From an uncultured Lachnospiraceae bacterium (GTDB lineage: Bacteria; Bacillota; Clostridia; Lachnospirales; Lachnospiraceae), in NCBI GenBank assembly GCA_946557105.1, contig CAMNSZ010000006.1, positions 119,400 through 183,399 of the forward strand: DNA of 64,000 bases, read 5' to 3'. Position 1 is the first letter of the stretch. Every line of letters begins with the position of its first letter. This document shows positions 21,691 to 28,369 of the stretch, piece by piece. The translations under genes and the position numbers were made by a program. The notes beneath the pieces were generated by a model. The model did no database searches, was not told the DNA's origin, and saw only the letters and a list, made by a program, of their open reading frames with translations.

Positions 21691-23484
21691 TCAGCCAAGT
21701 AAGGAAAGAACTCCCTGATTAGCCTGATTAGCCTGAGCCAACATGGCCTGACCTGCCTGAGCAAGAATATTATTGTTGGAGTACTTAACCATTTCGGAGG
21801 CCATATCGGTATCACGAATCTGGCTTTCGGCGCTTGTAGTATTCTCGACTACATTATCCAGATTGTTGATGGTGTGCTCCAGCCTGTTCTGAACGGCGCC
21901 AAGCGCAGAGCGCTGCTTGGAAACTTGAGCGATAGCATCTGCAATGGTGTTTACGGCCTTGTCTGCGTTAGTAGAGTCGGAGCCGGTTACGCTTACCTTG
22001 TCAATGCCAAGGCTCTTGGCGCTCATGGACTGAATACCCACACTGATCTTGTTCTCGGCAGTGGTGTCTGCGCCAACCTGAAGGCTGAAATTCAGTACAT
22101 CGGAGGGCTTTTCTACAGAGGCCTTTTCTGAAATGAGAAGCTGAACCTTGATGTTTTCATAGTTTGTCGCAGTACCTGCCGTTCCGGCAGCAGGGGCAGC
22201 GCTGCCCTTTAAGACGTCGGCCTTAAAGTCTGACATTGCAATGGCGCCTAACGCTGTTGAACCGGTCTTTGCTGCTAATATAGACTCTGTAAAATCCAGT
22301 TTTTCTGTATTTGTTATTACAGGAGGGGTTGAGGTATCCTGTGTTTTATTAATCTGAGTAGCCGTTAATACTATATTTGCCTCAAAGCCCTCTGCCTCAA
22401 GCAGCTTATTCAGATCATCCAACGTCTTGAAAGAGTTGGCTGCAGAGGCGGCATTTTTATTTGCGTCATAGGTGAAGGTCTTGCCGTTGATGGTGATGGA
22501 TTCTCCGTCCTGCAAAATGCCTTTTCCTGCACCGGTATCTAATGTTGGACTGGTTCCCGCAGTGCTGGCAGCGGCAGCGCCGCCTATGGCGAATGCATAG
22601 GATTCCCCGGTTGCGGCAGTTTTCGTGGCTCCTGCGGCGGTAAATTTATTAAGTCTTGTTGCACCGCTGTTTGAAGCAGACTTGAATGTTACCTCCTGCA
22701 CTGCGTTTTTTGTATTATCAGTCTTACTGCCGTCCAGTCTGGATTCCACGCTGATTTTACCGGAAGCGTCCGCATAAGCCTTAAATATGTGCTTTAACTC
22801 GTCGTCCTTGCCAATTGCCTCGGCGAGGTTTTCAGCGGTTTGCGCCGCGTCTTTTCCTGTCTGGAAAACCACGTCTCTGGTTCTTTTATTTCCTTCCGCA
22901 TCAAGATATTCGATGGTAGCGGTGTCCTCTGTTTTGGCGTCCAGCTTAGTGGCGTCCGCCATGTCGAAGGTTGCGCTGAAAATATTGCCCGTTGCATTCA
23001 TGATTGCGGCGTCTTGGGTTTTGCCGTCAACCTTTGCGCTTACTTCGCCTGCATTGCTGCTTTTTCCCGAGCCCTTCAGTAAATATGTCTCGTTAAACTT
23101 TGTAGTCTCGGATACGCGATCAATCTCGGTAATCAGCTGGTCGATTTCGTCTTGGATACTCTGCCTATCCGACTCGGACATAGTACCGTTTCCCGCCTTG
23201 ACTGCTAATTCGTTCATTCTCTGAAGCATATCATGAACTTCGGTCAACGCGCCTTCAGCAGTCTGTACTGCGGAAATACCGTCCTGAGCGTTCAGGGAAG
23301 CCTGTGTAAGTCCTCTGATTTGTTTCCTCATTTTCTCGGAAATTGCCAAACCGGCCGCATCATCGGCCGCACGGTTGATTTTGTAACCTGACGATAATTT
23401 TTCGGTGGATTTTGCCTGTGACGCTGTTGTCAACCCTAACATTCTGTTAGAGTTCATTGCCGTTAAGTTGTGTTGTACTACCAT
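21691..23484 (-). CDS. Flagellin A (expressed orientation)
   Basis: A 597-residue flagellin. The conserved D0/D1 N-terminal part (MVVQHNLTAMNSNRMLG to ETTKFNETYLLKG, about 1-140) and C-terminal part (from SLQVGADTTAENKISVGIQS to the end, about the last 135 residues, closing QANQGVLSLLG) polymerise the filament core. The central 320 residues, Ala/Thr/Lys rich, are the exposed variable region and are longer than in flagellin B. The start is preceded by GGAGGTAC. The leader contains an AGGA-loop hairpin, a recombination site and, beyond it, a sigma-28 promoter inside the invertible segment that points at this gene. As sequenced, this is the flagellin that should be on. Confidence 0.97.
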   Translation of the reverse strand: MVVQHNLTAMNSNRMLGLTTASQAKSTEKLSSGYKINRAADDAAGLAISEKMRKQIRGLTQASLNAQDGISAVQTAEGALTEVHDMLQRMNELAVKAGNGTMSESDRQSIQDEIDQLITEIDRVSETTKFNETYLLKGSGKSSNAGEVSAKVDGKTQDAAIMNATGNIFSATFDMADATKLDAKTEDTATIEYLDAEGNKRTRDVVFQTGKDAAQTAENLAEAIGKDDELKHIFKAYADASGKISVESRLDGSKTDNTKNAVQEVTFKSASNSGATRLNKFTAAGATKTAATGESYAFAIGGAAAASTAGTSPTLDTGAGKGILQDGESITINGKTFTYDANKNAASAANSFKTLDDLNKLLEAEGFEANIVLTATQINKTQDTSTPPVITNTEKLDFTESILAAKTGSTALGAIAMSDFKADVLKGSAAPAAGTAGTATNYENIKVQLLISEKASVEKPSDVLNFSLQVGADTTAENKISVGIQSMSAKSLGIDKVSVTGSDSTNADKAVNTIADAIAQVSKQRSALGAVQNRLEHTINNLDNVVENTTSAESQIRDTDMASEMVKYSNNNILAQAGQAMLAQANQANQGVLSLLG

Positions 23485-23514
23485 AAATCTGTACCTCCGT
23501 TTACTTTTGATTAT

Positions 23515-23534
23515 GCTTCAAATCCTTTTGAAGC
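23515..23534 (-). promoter_or_regulatory. AGGA-loop hairpin in the flagellin A leader, probable CsrA site
   Basis: On the transcript an 8-bp stem GCTTCAAA / TTTGAAGC presents the loop AGGA, 16 bases before the GGAGG ribosome site. In Bacillus hag mRNA, CsrA binds a GGA-loop hairpin plus the Shine-Dalgarno GGA; the layout here is the same. The identical hairpin precedes flagellin B. Confidence 0.6.
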
Positions 23535-23563
23535 TATTTAATTTGCAGCGTTATTCAGTTTTG

Positions 23564-23604
23564 CGTAAAGCGGGGAACCCCTAGGATAGCTCCTATGCTT
23601 TACG
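23564..23604 (-). promoter_or_regulatory. Structured element in the flagellin A 5' leader
   Basis: On the transcript an outer stem CGTAAAGC / GCTTTACG encloses two smaller hairpins, TAGGA-GCTA-TCCTA and GGGG-TT-CCCC. It forms a three-way-junction-like fold between the recombination site and the AGGA hairpin. Part of it (AGCTATCCTAGGGG, 23578-23591) recurs in inverted orientation before flagellin B at 24740-24753. Function is unknown. Confidence 0.4.
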
Positions 23605-23620
23605 AAGGAACAACCGGCAA

Positions 23621-23649
23621 ATGCAACATTATTTACTATTGTGTTGTAT
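23621..23649 (+). repeat. Left inversion site (tyrosine-recombinase core site)
   Basis: The site is imperfectly symmetric: a 12-base arm ATGCAACATTAT, spacer TTACT, and arm ATTGTGTTGTAT, 9 of 12 positions symmetric. It matches the right site in inverted orientation at 24 of 29 positions, including the 11-bp core TTATTTACTAT. Arm-spacer-arm geometry with a short central spacer is what tyrosine recombinases use. It lies within the 5' untranslated leader of flagellin A. Confidence 0.75.
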
Positions 23650-23673
23650 TTGTTTTGTTGTTTCTTGATTATA

Positions 23674-23700
23674 TTATCGGAGTGATTTTGAAATACTTTA
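23674..23700 (-). promoter_or_regulatory. Sigma-28 (SigD) flagellin promoter
   Basis: On the minus strand: TAAA (23700-23697), exactly 15 bases, then TCCGATAA (23681-23674). The SigD consensus is TAAA-N15-GCCGATAA, so only one base differs. Transcription would start near 23667, cross the left inversion site and enter the flagellin A leader. The promoter lies inside the invertible segment, 25 bases from its edge. No comparable match exists before flagellin B. Confidence 0.85.
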
Positions 23701-23703
23701 GAG

Positions 23704-23943
23704 CTATTTTGAAAAAATTTTAAAATTTATTTTACAGTTCCAATCAGCCTGCCAAAACATACCCGCTTCATCCGTCGTTCCCCGTTTATTCACGTTTTTG
23801 GCAATCCGTGCCATTGAACCATAAATCTCCGTCTTTTCTAAATCATTGTGGCCTTCCACAATTCGGATATGACTTGCAAAGTCTCGCCAAAGTCCGTCAT
23901 ATCGTTCCGTATTTTGTCGATTCATATCGCTTTTCTTCCCCAT
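23704..23943 (-). CDS. Small hypothetical protein in the invertible segment
   Basis: About 79 residues from the ATG at 23943 (MGKKSDMNRQNTERYD, later DLEKTEIYGSMARIAKN and GMFWQADWNCKINFKIFSK). The frame extends upstream to a GTG at 24015, but neither start has a good ribosome site. The stop lies three bases before the sigma-28 -35 element. It is charged and soluble, with no recognised domain. It might be an accessory factor of the recombinase or a remnant; its place inside the switch is the only clue. Confidence 0.4.
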   Translation of the reverse strand: MGKKSDMNRQNTERYDGLWRDFASHIRIVEGHNDLEKTEIYGSMARIAKNVNKRGTTDEAGMFWQADWNCKINFKIFSK

Positions 23944-24015
23944 ACACTTTCTTCTTTTCAGGATAATATACCGCATAGGTAATAATATTCGCCGTTTTGT
24001 AAAATTAATTTTCAC

Positions 24016-24037
24016 AAAAACGTCTGCTTATGGCAGA
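24016..24037 (-). terminator. Terminator after the tyrosine recombinase gene
   Basis: On the minus strand a 5-bp stem TCTGC / GCAGA (loop CATAA) is followed by CG and five T. It would separate recombinase transcription from the flagellin promoter region. Confidence 0.55.
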
Positions 24038-24057
24038 TAAATATATTTCATTATATT

Positions 24058-24636
24058 TTAAATATCTATTTTTTTGTATACAGAGTCTTTATCATCCTGA
24101 TCAATACAAAGATAACGCTTTGTAATCTGATAAGTGGAGTGATTGTAAAGATTCATTAACAGAGCCGGCGGCGTTCCCTGCTTCCATGCATAGTAACCAA
24201 AGGTTTTGCGAAGAGAATGGCAGCTGACTTCCGGACTCAGCCCCACATAGTCCGCCGCTTCCTTTACTATACGGAACGCCTGATAGCGGCTTAGAGGGCG
24301 CGGAGTGCTTCTATGGCTTTCAAAAATCCAGTCGTCGGCTTTCTTCTGTATTATATCAATATATTCGTTTATAATTTTAGAAATTTCTCCGTTTACATAA
24401 ATACGGTTTATTTTACCCGTCTTTTTTTCCTTTACTACTATATGCGTCTTCCAGCGCCCCTTATCAAAGTCATAAAAATCCCCAAAGGTTAAATTTAGCA
24501 GGTCGGATATACGAAGCGCCGAATTCAAGCCTATAATAATCAGCATATGATTTCTCGGGTTCTTTTTTACATTTTTGTAATAGCTCTTAAATTCCTGTAA
24601 CTGTTCCTTGTCCTTAATCGGCTGCGTAGTACTCAT
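24058..24636 (-). CDS. Tyrosine recombinase (FimB/FimE-sized DNA invertase)
   Basis: 192 residues from the ATG at 24636, which follows AGGAGG by eight bases; a GTG at 24645 overlaps that ribosome site. The complete catalytic set is visible: Arg42 (LNSALRISDLL), a beta-hairpin Lys near 72 (KEKKTGK), His140 and Arg143 (CHSLRKTFGYYAW), His166 (LYNHSTYQITKRY) and the nucleophile Tyr175. There is almost no N-terminal core-binding domain, as in FimB and FimE of about 200 residues. Its likely job is inverting the segment in which it lies. A TATAAT-like -10 element of its own promoter falls inside the right inversion site, so binding could repress its own transcription (inference). Confidence 0.92.
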   Translation of the reverse strand: MSTTQPIKDKEQLQEFKSYYKNVKKNPRNHMLIIIGLNSALRISDLLNLTFGDFYDFDKGRWKTHIVVKEKKTGKINRIYVNGEISKIINEYIDIIQKKADDWIFESHRSTPRPLSRYQAFRIVKEAADYVGLSPEVSCHSLRKTFGYYAWKQGTPPALLMNLYNHSTYQITKRYLCIDQDDKDSVYKKIDI

Positions 24637-24659
24637 CTTAAGCACCTCCTGTGTGTGAT

Positions 24660-24688
24660 ATGCAACATTATAGTAAATAAGGTTGCAA
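24660..24688 (-). repeat. Right inversion site (tyrosine-recombinase core site)
   Basis: Read on the minus strand: arm TTGCAACCTTAT, spacer TTACT, arm ATAATGTTGCAT; arms agree at 10 of 12 positions. The spacer is identical to that of the left site read on the plus strand, so recombination between them inverts the DNA between. The site overlaps the presumed promoter of the recombinase and lies upstream of flagellin B. Confidence 0.75.
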
Positions 24689-24739
24689 TGTTAGTATTTG
24701 CTTGTAAATGTTTTTTATTCATTCAGGTAATTATGGGTC

Positions 24740-24753
24740 AGCTATCCTAGGGG
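24740..24753 (+). repeat. 14-bp inverted copy of the flagellin A leader motif
   Basis: AGCTATCCTAGGGG is a perfect inverted match to 23578-23591. It lies outside both 29-bp sites, in the fixed leader of each flagellin, and probably reflects common ancestry of the two leaders or a shared RNA element. Confidence 0.5.
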
Positions 24754-24793
24754 CACCCTTTTTACATACAACTAAATATAAAAATAAAAAATA

Positions 24794-24813
24794 GCTTCAA
24801 AAGGATTTGAAGC
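24794..24813 (+). promoter_or_regulatory. AGGA-loop hairpin in the flagellin B leader, probable CsrA site
   Basis: The stem GCTTCAAA / TTTGAAGC with loop AGGA is identical to that of flagellin A and lies 16 bases before GGAGG (24830-24834). Because it is outside the invertible segment, both flagellins keep their own post-transcriptional control in either orientation. Confidence 0.6.
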
Positions 24814-24843
24814 ATAATTAAAAGTAAATGGAGGTACAAATTT

Positions 24844-26223
24844 ATGGTAGTACAACACAACTTAACAGCAATGAACTCTAACAGAATGTTAGGCATCACC
24901 ACAAAGACACAGGCTAAGTCCACTGAGAGATTATCTTCCGGTTACAAGGTAAACCGTGCGGCTGATGATGCAGCAGGTCTTTCCATTAGTGAGAAAATGA
25001 GAAAGCAGATCCGTGGTCTGACACAGGCTTCCCTGAATGCTCAGGACGGTATTTCCGCAGTACAGACTGCTGAAGGTGCATTGACCGAAGTTCATGATAT
25101 GCTTCAGAGAATGAACGAGCTGGCAGTTAAGTCTGCAAACGGCACTAACAGTCAGGATGACAGACAGTACATTCAGGATGAGATCGATCAGCTTCTTGAA
25201 GAAATCGACCGTGTTGCCGAGACCACAAAGTTCAACGAGACTTATCTGTTGAAGGGTGACGCTTCCAAGTCAAAGGATGTTACTATTACCGTTCCCGGTA
25301 CTCCCGCTAAGGATTTAGAGGCAGCTTATGCTGAGGGCAAGGGCGGAGACGGCGCTATCCAGTTGGCTGCTGGTAAGTCAGCAAAGGATCTTTTTGGCGC
25401 AGCTGTTTATGCAAAAGGCTCTAAGACAGCAGCAACGGCTGATGAGATTCTTAAGAATATTGAACTTGACGATGCTGGAAACTTTGTATTGAAGGACGGT
25501 GTTGAGTACTTTGACAAGGCAGCCGTTACCACTGCATTTGGTGCACAGACAACTGCTCAGACATTAGTTACAACCGCACTGATCAAGGTTACCACAAAGG
25601 TATCTACAGCTAATGACGGTACGGCTTTAGTTGAAGCAAAGGATTTGGCTGATTTGTTCAATACCGATGGTACTTTAAAGGCTCCTATCTATGCATATGA
25701 CGCATCTATAACCAAAAACAACTGGAAGCAGATTGGTGCAGAGCAGGTTAAGGACTTCATCAACGTTACTCCCGGTCAGGAAGAGGTAGCTGAAACAACA
25801 AAGACAGAAACCGTTACTGGCGCGTTGACATTATCCCTTCATGTAGGCGCAGATTCCGACAAGGCAAACAAGATTTCCCTTGATATCGAGAGCATGAGCG
25901 CTAAGGGTATCGGCGTTAACGGCTTGAAGGTAGATACAGAGGATTCCGCTACAGCTGCGATTGACACTATCAAGGCTGCAATCCAGAAGGTTTCTACTCA
26001 GCGTTCCGCACTTGGTGCTATCCAGAACAGATTGGAGCACACCATCAACAACTTAGACAACGTAGTTGAGAATACTACAAGCGCTGAGAGCAAGATTCGT
26101 GATACCGATATGGCTACAGAGATGGTTAAGTACTCCAACAACAACATCCTTGCTCAGGCAGGTCAGGCTATGTTGGCTCAGGCTAATCAGGCTAATCAGG
26201 GTGTATTATCTTTACTTGGCTAA
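24844..26223 (+). CDS. Flagellin B (silent in this orientation)
   Basis: A 459-residue flagellin with D0/D1 ends nearly identical to flagellin A (same first 17 residues; same last 20 or more, ending QANQGVLSLLG). The middle is different and about 140 residues shorter. It has a full leader with AGGA hairpin and GGAGG but no convincing sigma-28 or sigma-A promoter between the right inversion site and the start. The best TAAA upstream (near 24706) has a poor -10, CAGGTAAT. Codons are smooth and no stop or frameshift is seen, so the gene looks maintained, not dead. Expression is expected only after inversion of the neighbouring segment. Confidence 0.96.
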   Translation: MVVQHNLTAMNSNRMLGITTKTQAKSTERLSSGYKVNRAADDAAGLSISEKMRKQIRGLTQASLNAQDGISAVQTAEGALTEVHDMLQRMNELAVKSANGTNSQDDRQYIQDEIDQLLEEIDRVAETTKFNETYLLKGDASKSKDVTITVPGTPAKDLEAAYAEGKGGDGAIQLAAGKSAKDLFGAAVYAKGSKTAATADEILKNIELDDAGNFVLKDGVEYFDKAAVTTAFGAQTTAQTLVTTALIKVTTKVSTANDGTALVEAKDLADLFNTDGTLKAPIYAYDASITKNNWKQIGAEQVKDFINVTPGQEEVAETTKTETVTGALTLSLHVGADSDKANKISLDIESMSAKGIGVNGLKVDTEDSATAAIDTIKAAIQKVSTQRSALGAIQNRLEHTINNLDNVVENTTSAESKIRDTDMATEMVKYSNNNILAQAGQAMLAQANQANQGVLSLLG

Positions 26224-26239
26224 TAAGCTTGTAAATAAG

Positions 26240-26269
26240 GGAGCGGTCATAATGGCTGCTCCTTTTTTT
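26240..26269 (+). terminator. Terminator of flagellin B
   Basis: GGAGC (26240-26244) pairs with GCTCC (26258-26262), followed by seven T. Confidence 0.75.
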
Positions 26270-26352
26270 CGTAACATTACAAACATCCAAGAAAATATAG
26301 ATAACTTTTTTAAAGGGTCCTACAGAAAATAGCCGGGAAAGAGGAGGAAGAT

Positions 26353-28290
26353 ATGGCGCAGGATATATTATTGACTATCACCATGTTGGTGAGCGACAGG
26401 GAAGACACCATTGAAAAGTGCATGAAATCATTGAAGCATCTGACGGACACGGTACCCTCCGAGCTGATTGTGGTGGACACGGCGGGAAACCAGACATGTA
26501 TGGATATTGTAAGACAGTATACGGATAAGATAGAGAAATTTGTCTGGTGCGGTGACTTTGCAGCGGCAAGGAATGCGGGGGTAAGTAAGGCTAGAGGAAA
26601 ATGGGTGATGATTATTGATGATGACGAATGGTTTGAAAGCACGCAGGAGCTGGAGGACTTTTTCCTGTCGGGCGCCTACCGGTCGTATCATTCGGCGTCA
26701 TACATTCAGAGGAACTATAGGGATAAGTCAGGAAGCAATTGGGAGGATTTCCCTGCTCTTAGGATGGTGGAGAGGGAAAAGAACACCCGCTTTTACGGAA
26801 AAATCCATGAGCATTTTACCCCTCTGAATTCGCCCACTTATTATCTGAACGACTATGTACATCATTACGGCTATGTGTTTGATTCCGAAAAAAAGAAGAT
26901 AGAGCATCTGTGGAGGAATATCGCTCCTCTGCTGCAGATGCGCAAGGAGAATCCCGATAACAGTCATGTAACAGGCCAGCTGATTCAGGAATATATGGGT
27001 GCAAAAGAATTTTTTGCGGCGATAGAGCTGGCGAAGGAGCAGAGAAAAAAAGCCGGCAGTTGGAAGGGGTATGATATGCCCTATACCACCTATGCCGTGA
27101 TATCGGAGATGGAGGCATACGGCAATCAGCAGCGTCATGGGGACGGATATGAGGCAGGAAAGGAGCTCCTTGAGGATGAGGGGCTTTCCGTTCTGGCAAG
27201 ATGCAGCGTCCTTTATCATATGGCTTTGTTTTGCTTTTATCTGGATAAATATGATGAAGCTATTTGTTATATGGATAAGTATGAGGTAAGCCTTAAGCAA
27301 TGGGAGGAGTATCCTAAAAAAAAGGATATGGATTTGTTCGCCGTTGCCAATTCCTTTATGGGTCCGAAGGAGCTGGGAAGGCTTGCTCTGTTAAAGCTCC
27401 ATATCCATGTGCTGCGGGAGGAATGGGAGGAGGCGGAGAAGGCGCTTCTTTCCGTGGACTGGCGAAACGAAAAGCTGAAGCTGCTGGTCGCCACACCAAA
27501 GGACGTATTGTCCGTTATAATCCGCGCCGGCTTCAACCAAAGCTTTGTGGAGGCATTGGAGGTAATAGATGAAGTTGCCGGATTAAAGGAGCAGTTATAT
27601 GCCGAAACAAATAAAGCCGAAGGTGAAGCTTATGATAAGCTTATGGAGTATTATTTCCTGCTTGCCCCTGAGGACGCCACATTGTGCCGTTACCATGTAA
27701 TCCACGCGGGCAACCGGATGGATGAATGCGCCGCAGGATTTGCGCTGGAGACTATGAGGAATAAAAATTATAACTTCTTTCCGGAGGACAGGCGTTACTG
27801 GGCGGCATTGGAGCGGTTGGATATGGATCTTAACCCGTATATTGGCATAAGCGCCTATGACTGGATGCGGATGGCGGAGAACCTTTGGAAGCATCTGGAC
27901 TTGGAGGACTGCAAAACTGTGTATTCCTGCCTTACAAAGGGGTTGGGGGAGGAGGACATCAGGTTTGTCTATATCAGTGCATTGTGGAAGGAGAAACAGC
28001 TTCTGGCGGCTGAAGAGAAGCTAACGGACGCGGGGGAGATATGGGAAAAGCTGTACGAAGCGGCACAGTACTGGATATCCTGCGGAGCATCCCTTTATAG
28101 GGAGGATGTCTTTACCGGAGAGCTTATGAGCGCCATACCGGCGCCTTATCGCTTTGGGTGGTACATCCTTCAGGCGAATGCGGTAAAGGGGCAGAATGAT
28201 CGTCTTTTTATTCAGAAGCTTGCTGAAGCGGCAAAGTCATACCCGATTATGAAGGAGCTGTGTAAGAAGGTAATGAAGAACGGCTGTTAA
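26353..28290 (+). CDS. GT2 glycosyltransferase with long helical/TPR-like C-terminus
   Basis: 645 residues; start ATG after GAGGAGG. The N-terminal GT-A domain (about 1-230) has TITMLVSDREDTIEKCMKSL, ELIVVDTAG, GDFAAARNAG and the metal-binding IIDDDEWFE near residue 85. The remaining 400 residues are helical and rich in Ala, Leu and Glu, like TPR repeats, and contain no second catalytic motif. Similar proteins sit next to flagellin genes in Roseburia-type genomes and may glycosylate filament subunits in the cytoplasm; this role is inferred from position. It follows the flagellin B terminator by about 80 bases. Confidence 0.8.
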   Translation: MAQDILLTITMLVSDREDTIEKCMKSLKHLTDTVPSELIVVDTAGNQTCMDIVRQYTDKIEKFVWCGDFAAARNAGVSKARGKWVMIIDDDEWFESTQELEDFFLSGAYRSYHSASYIQRNYRDKSGSNWEDFPALRMVEREKNTRFYGKIHEHFTPLNSPTYYLNDYVHHYGYVFDSEKKKIEHLWRNIAPLLQMRKENPDNSHVTGQLIQEYMGAKEFFAAIELAKEQRKKAGSWKGYDMPYTTYAVISEMEAYGNQQRHGDGYEAGKELLEDEGLSVLARCSVLYHMALFCFYLDKYDEAICYMDKYEVSLKQWEEYPKKKDMDLFAVANSFMGPKELGRLALLKLHIHVLREEWEEAEKALLSVDWRNEKLKLLVATPKDVLSVIIRAGFNQSFVEALEVIDEVAGLKEQLYAETNKAEGEAYDKLMEYYFLLAPEDATLCRYHVIHAGNRMDECAAGFALETMRNKNYNFFPEDRRYWAALERLDMDLNPYIGISAYDWMRMAENLWKHLDLEDCKTVYSCLTKGLGEEDIRFVYISALWKEKQLLAAEEKLTDAGEIWEKLYEAAQYWISCGASLYREDVFTGELMSAIPAPYRFGWYILQANAVKGQNDRLFIQKLAEAAKSYPIMKELCKKVMKNGC

Positions 28291-28297
28291 ATAATTT

Positions 28298-28338
28298 AAA
28301 ACCCGCCGAACCTTTAAATAGGTTTCACGGCGGGTTTT
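28298..28338. terminator. Bidirectional terminator
   Basis: A perfect 11-bp stem, AAAACCCGCCG / CGGCGGGTTTT, lies between the convergent glycosyltransferase and GT2/Fe-S/pyruvyltransferase genes. Confidence 0.88.
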
Positions 28339-28369
28339 ATGTTTGTCGGTATTTGTATTGATCTGTCCG

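Larger units (their letters stand above)
23621..24688. other. Invertible DNA segment: flagellin phase switch
   Basis: About 1.07 kb bounded by 29-bp inverted sites lies between two divergent flagellin genes. Contents from left to right: a sigma-28 promoter firing leftwards out of the segment, a small ORF, a terminator, and a tyrosine recombinase gene. Inversion would move the only recognisable sigma-28 promoter from flagellin A to flagellin B. The design resembles the E. coli fim switch (FimB/FimE-type recombinase, promoter on the invertible element). It differs in choosing between two complete flagellin genes. Orientation as given: A on, B off. Inversion itself is inferred; no alternative orientation is visible in one sequence. 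Confidence 0.8.

Noticed and set aside
23540..23620. A c-di-GMP riboswitch in the flagellin A leader
   Set aside because: ACGCAAA occurs, but the conserved GGGACGCAAAGC core and the tetraloop-receptor layout are absent.
23578..24753. The perfect 14-bp inverted repeats AGCTATCCTAGGGG as the crossover sites
   Set aside because: They lack the arm-spacer-arm symmetry of a tyrosine-recombinase site and lie inside transcript hairpins. The 29-bp pair at 23621 and 24660 is longer, symmetric and shares the same spacer. The 14-bp pair is kept only as an alternative.
24689..24843. A sigma-28 promoter of flagellin B's own
   Set aside because: TAAA near 24706 is followed after 15 bases by CAGGTAAT, which matches GCCGATAA poorly. 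No other candidate exists in this stretch.
26170..26215. Short tandem repeat at the 3' end of flagellin B
   Set aside because: CAGGCTAATCAGGCTAATCAGG just encodes the conserved QANQANQG of flagellin C-termini.
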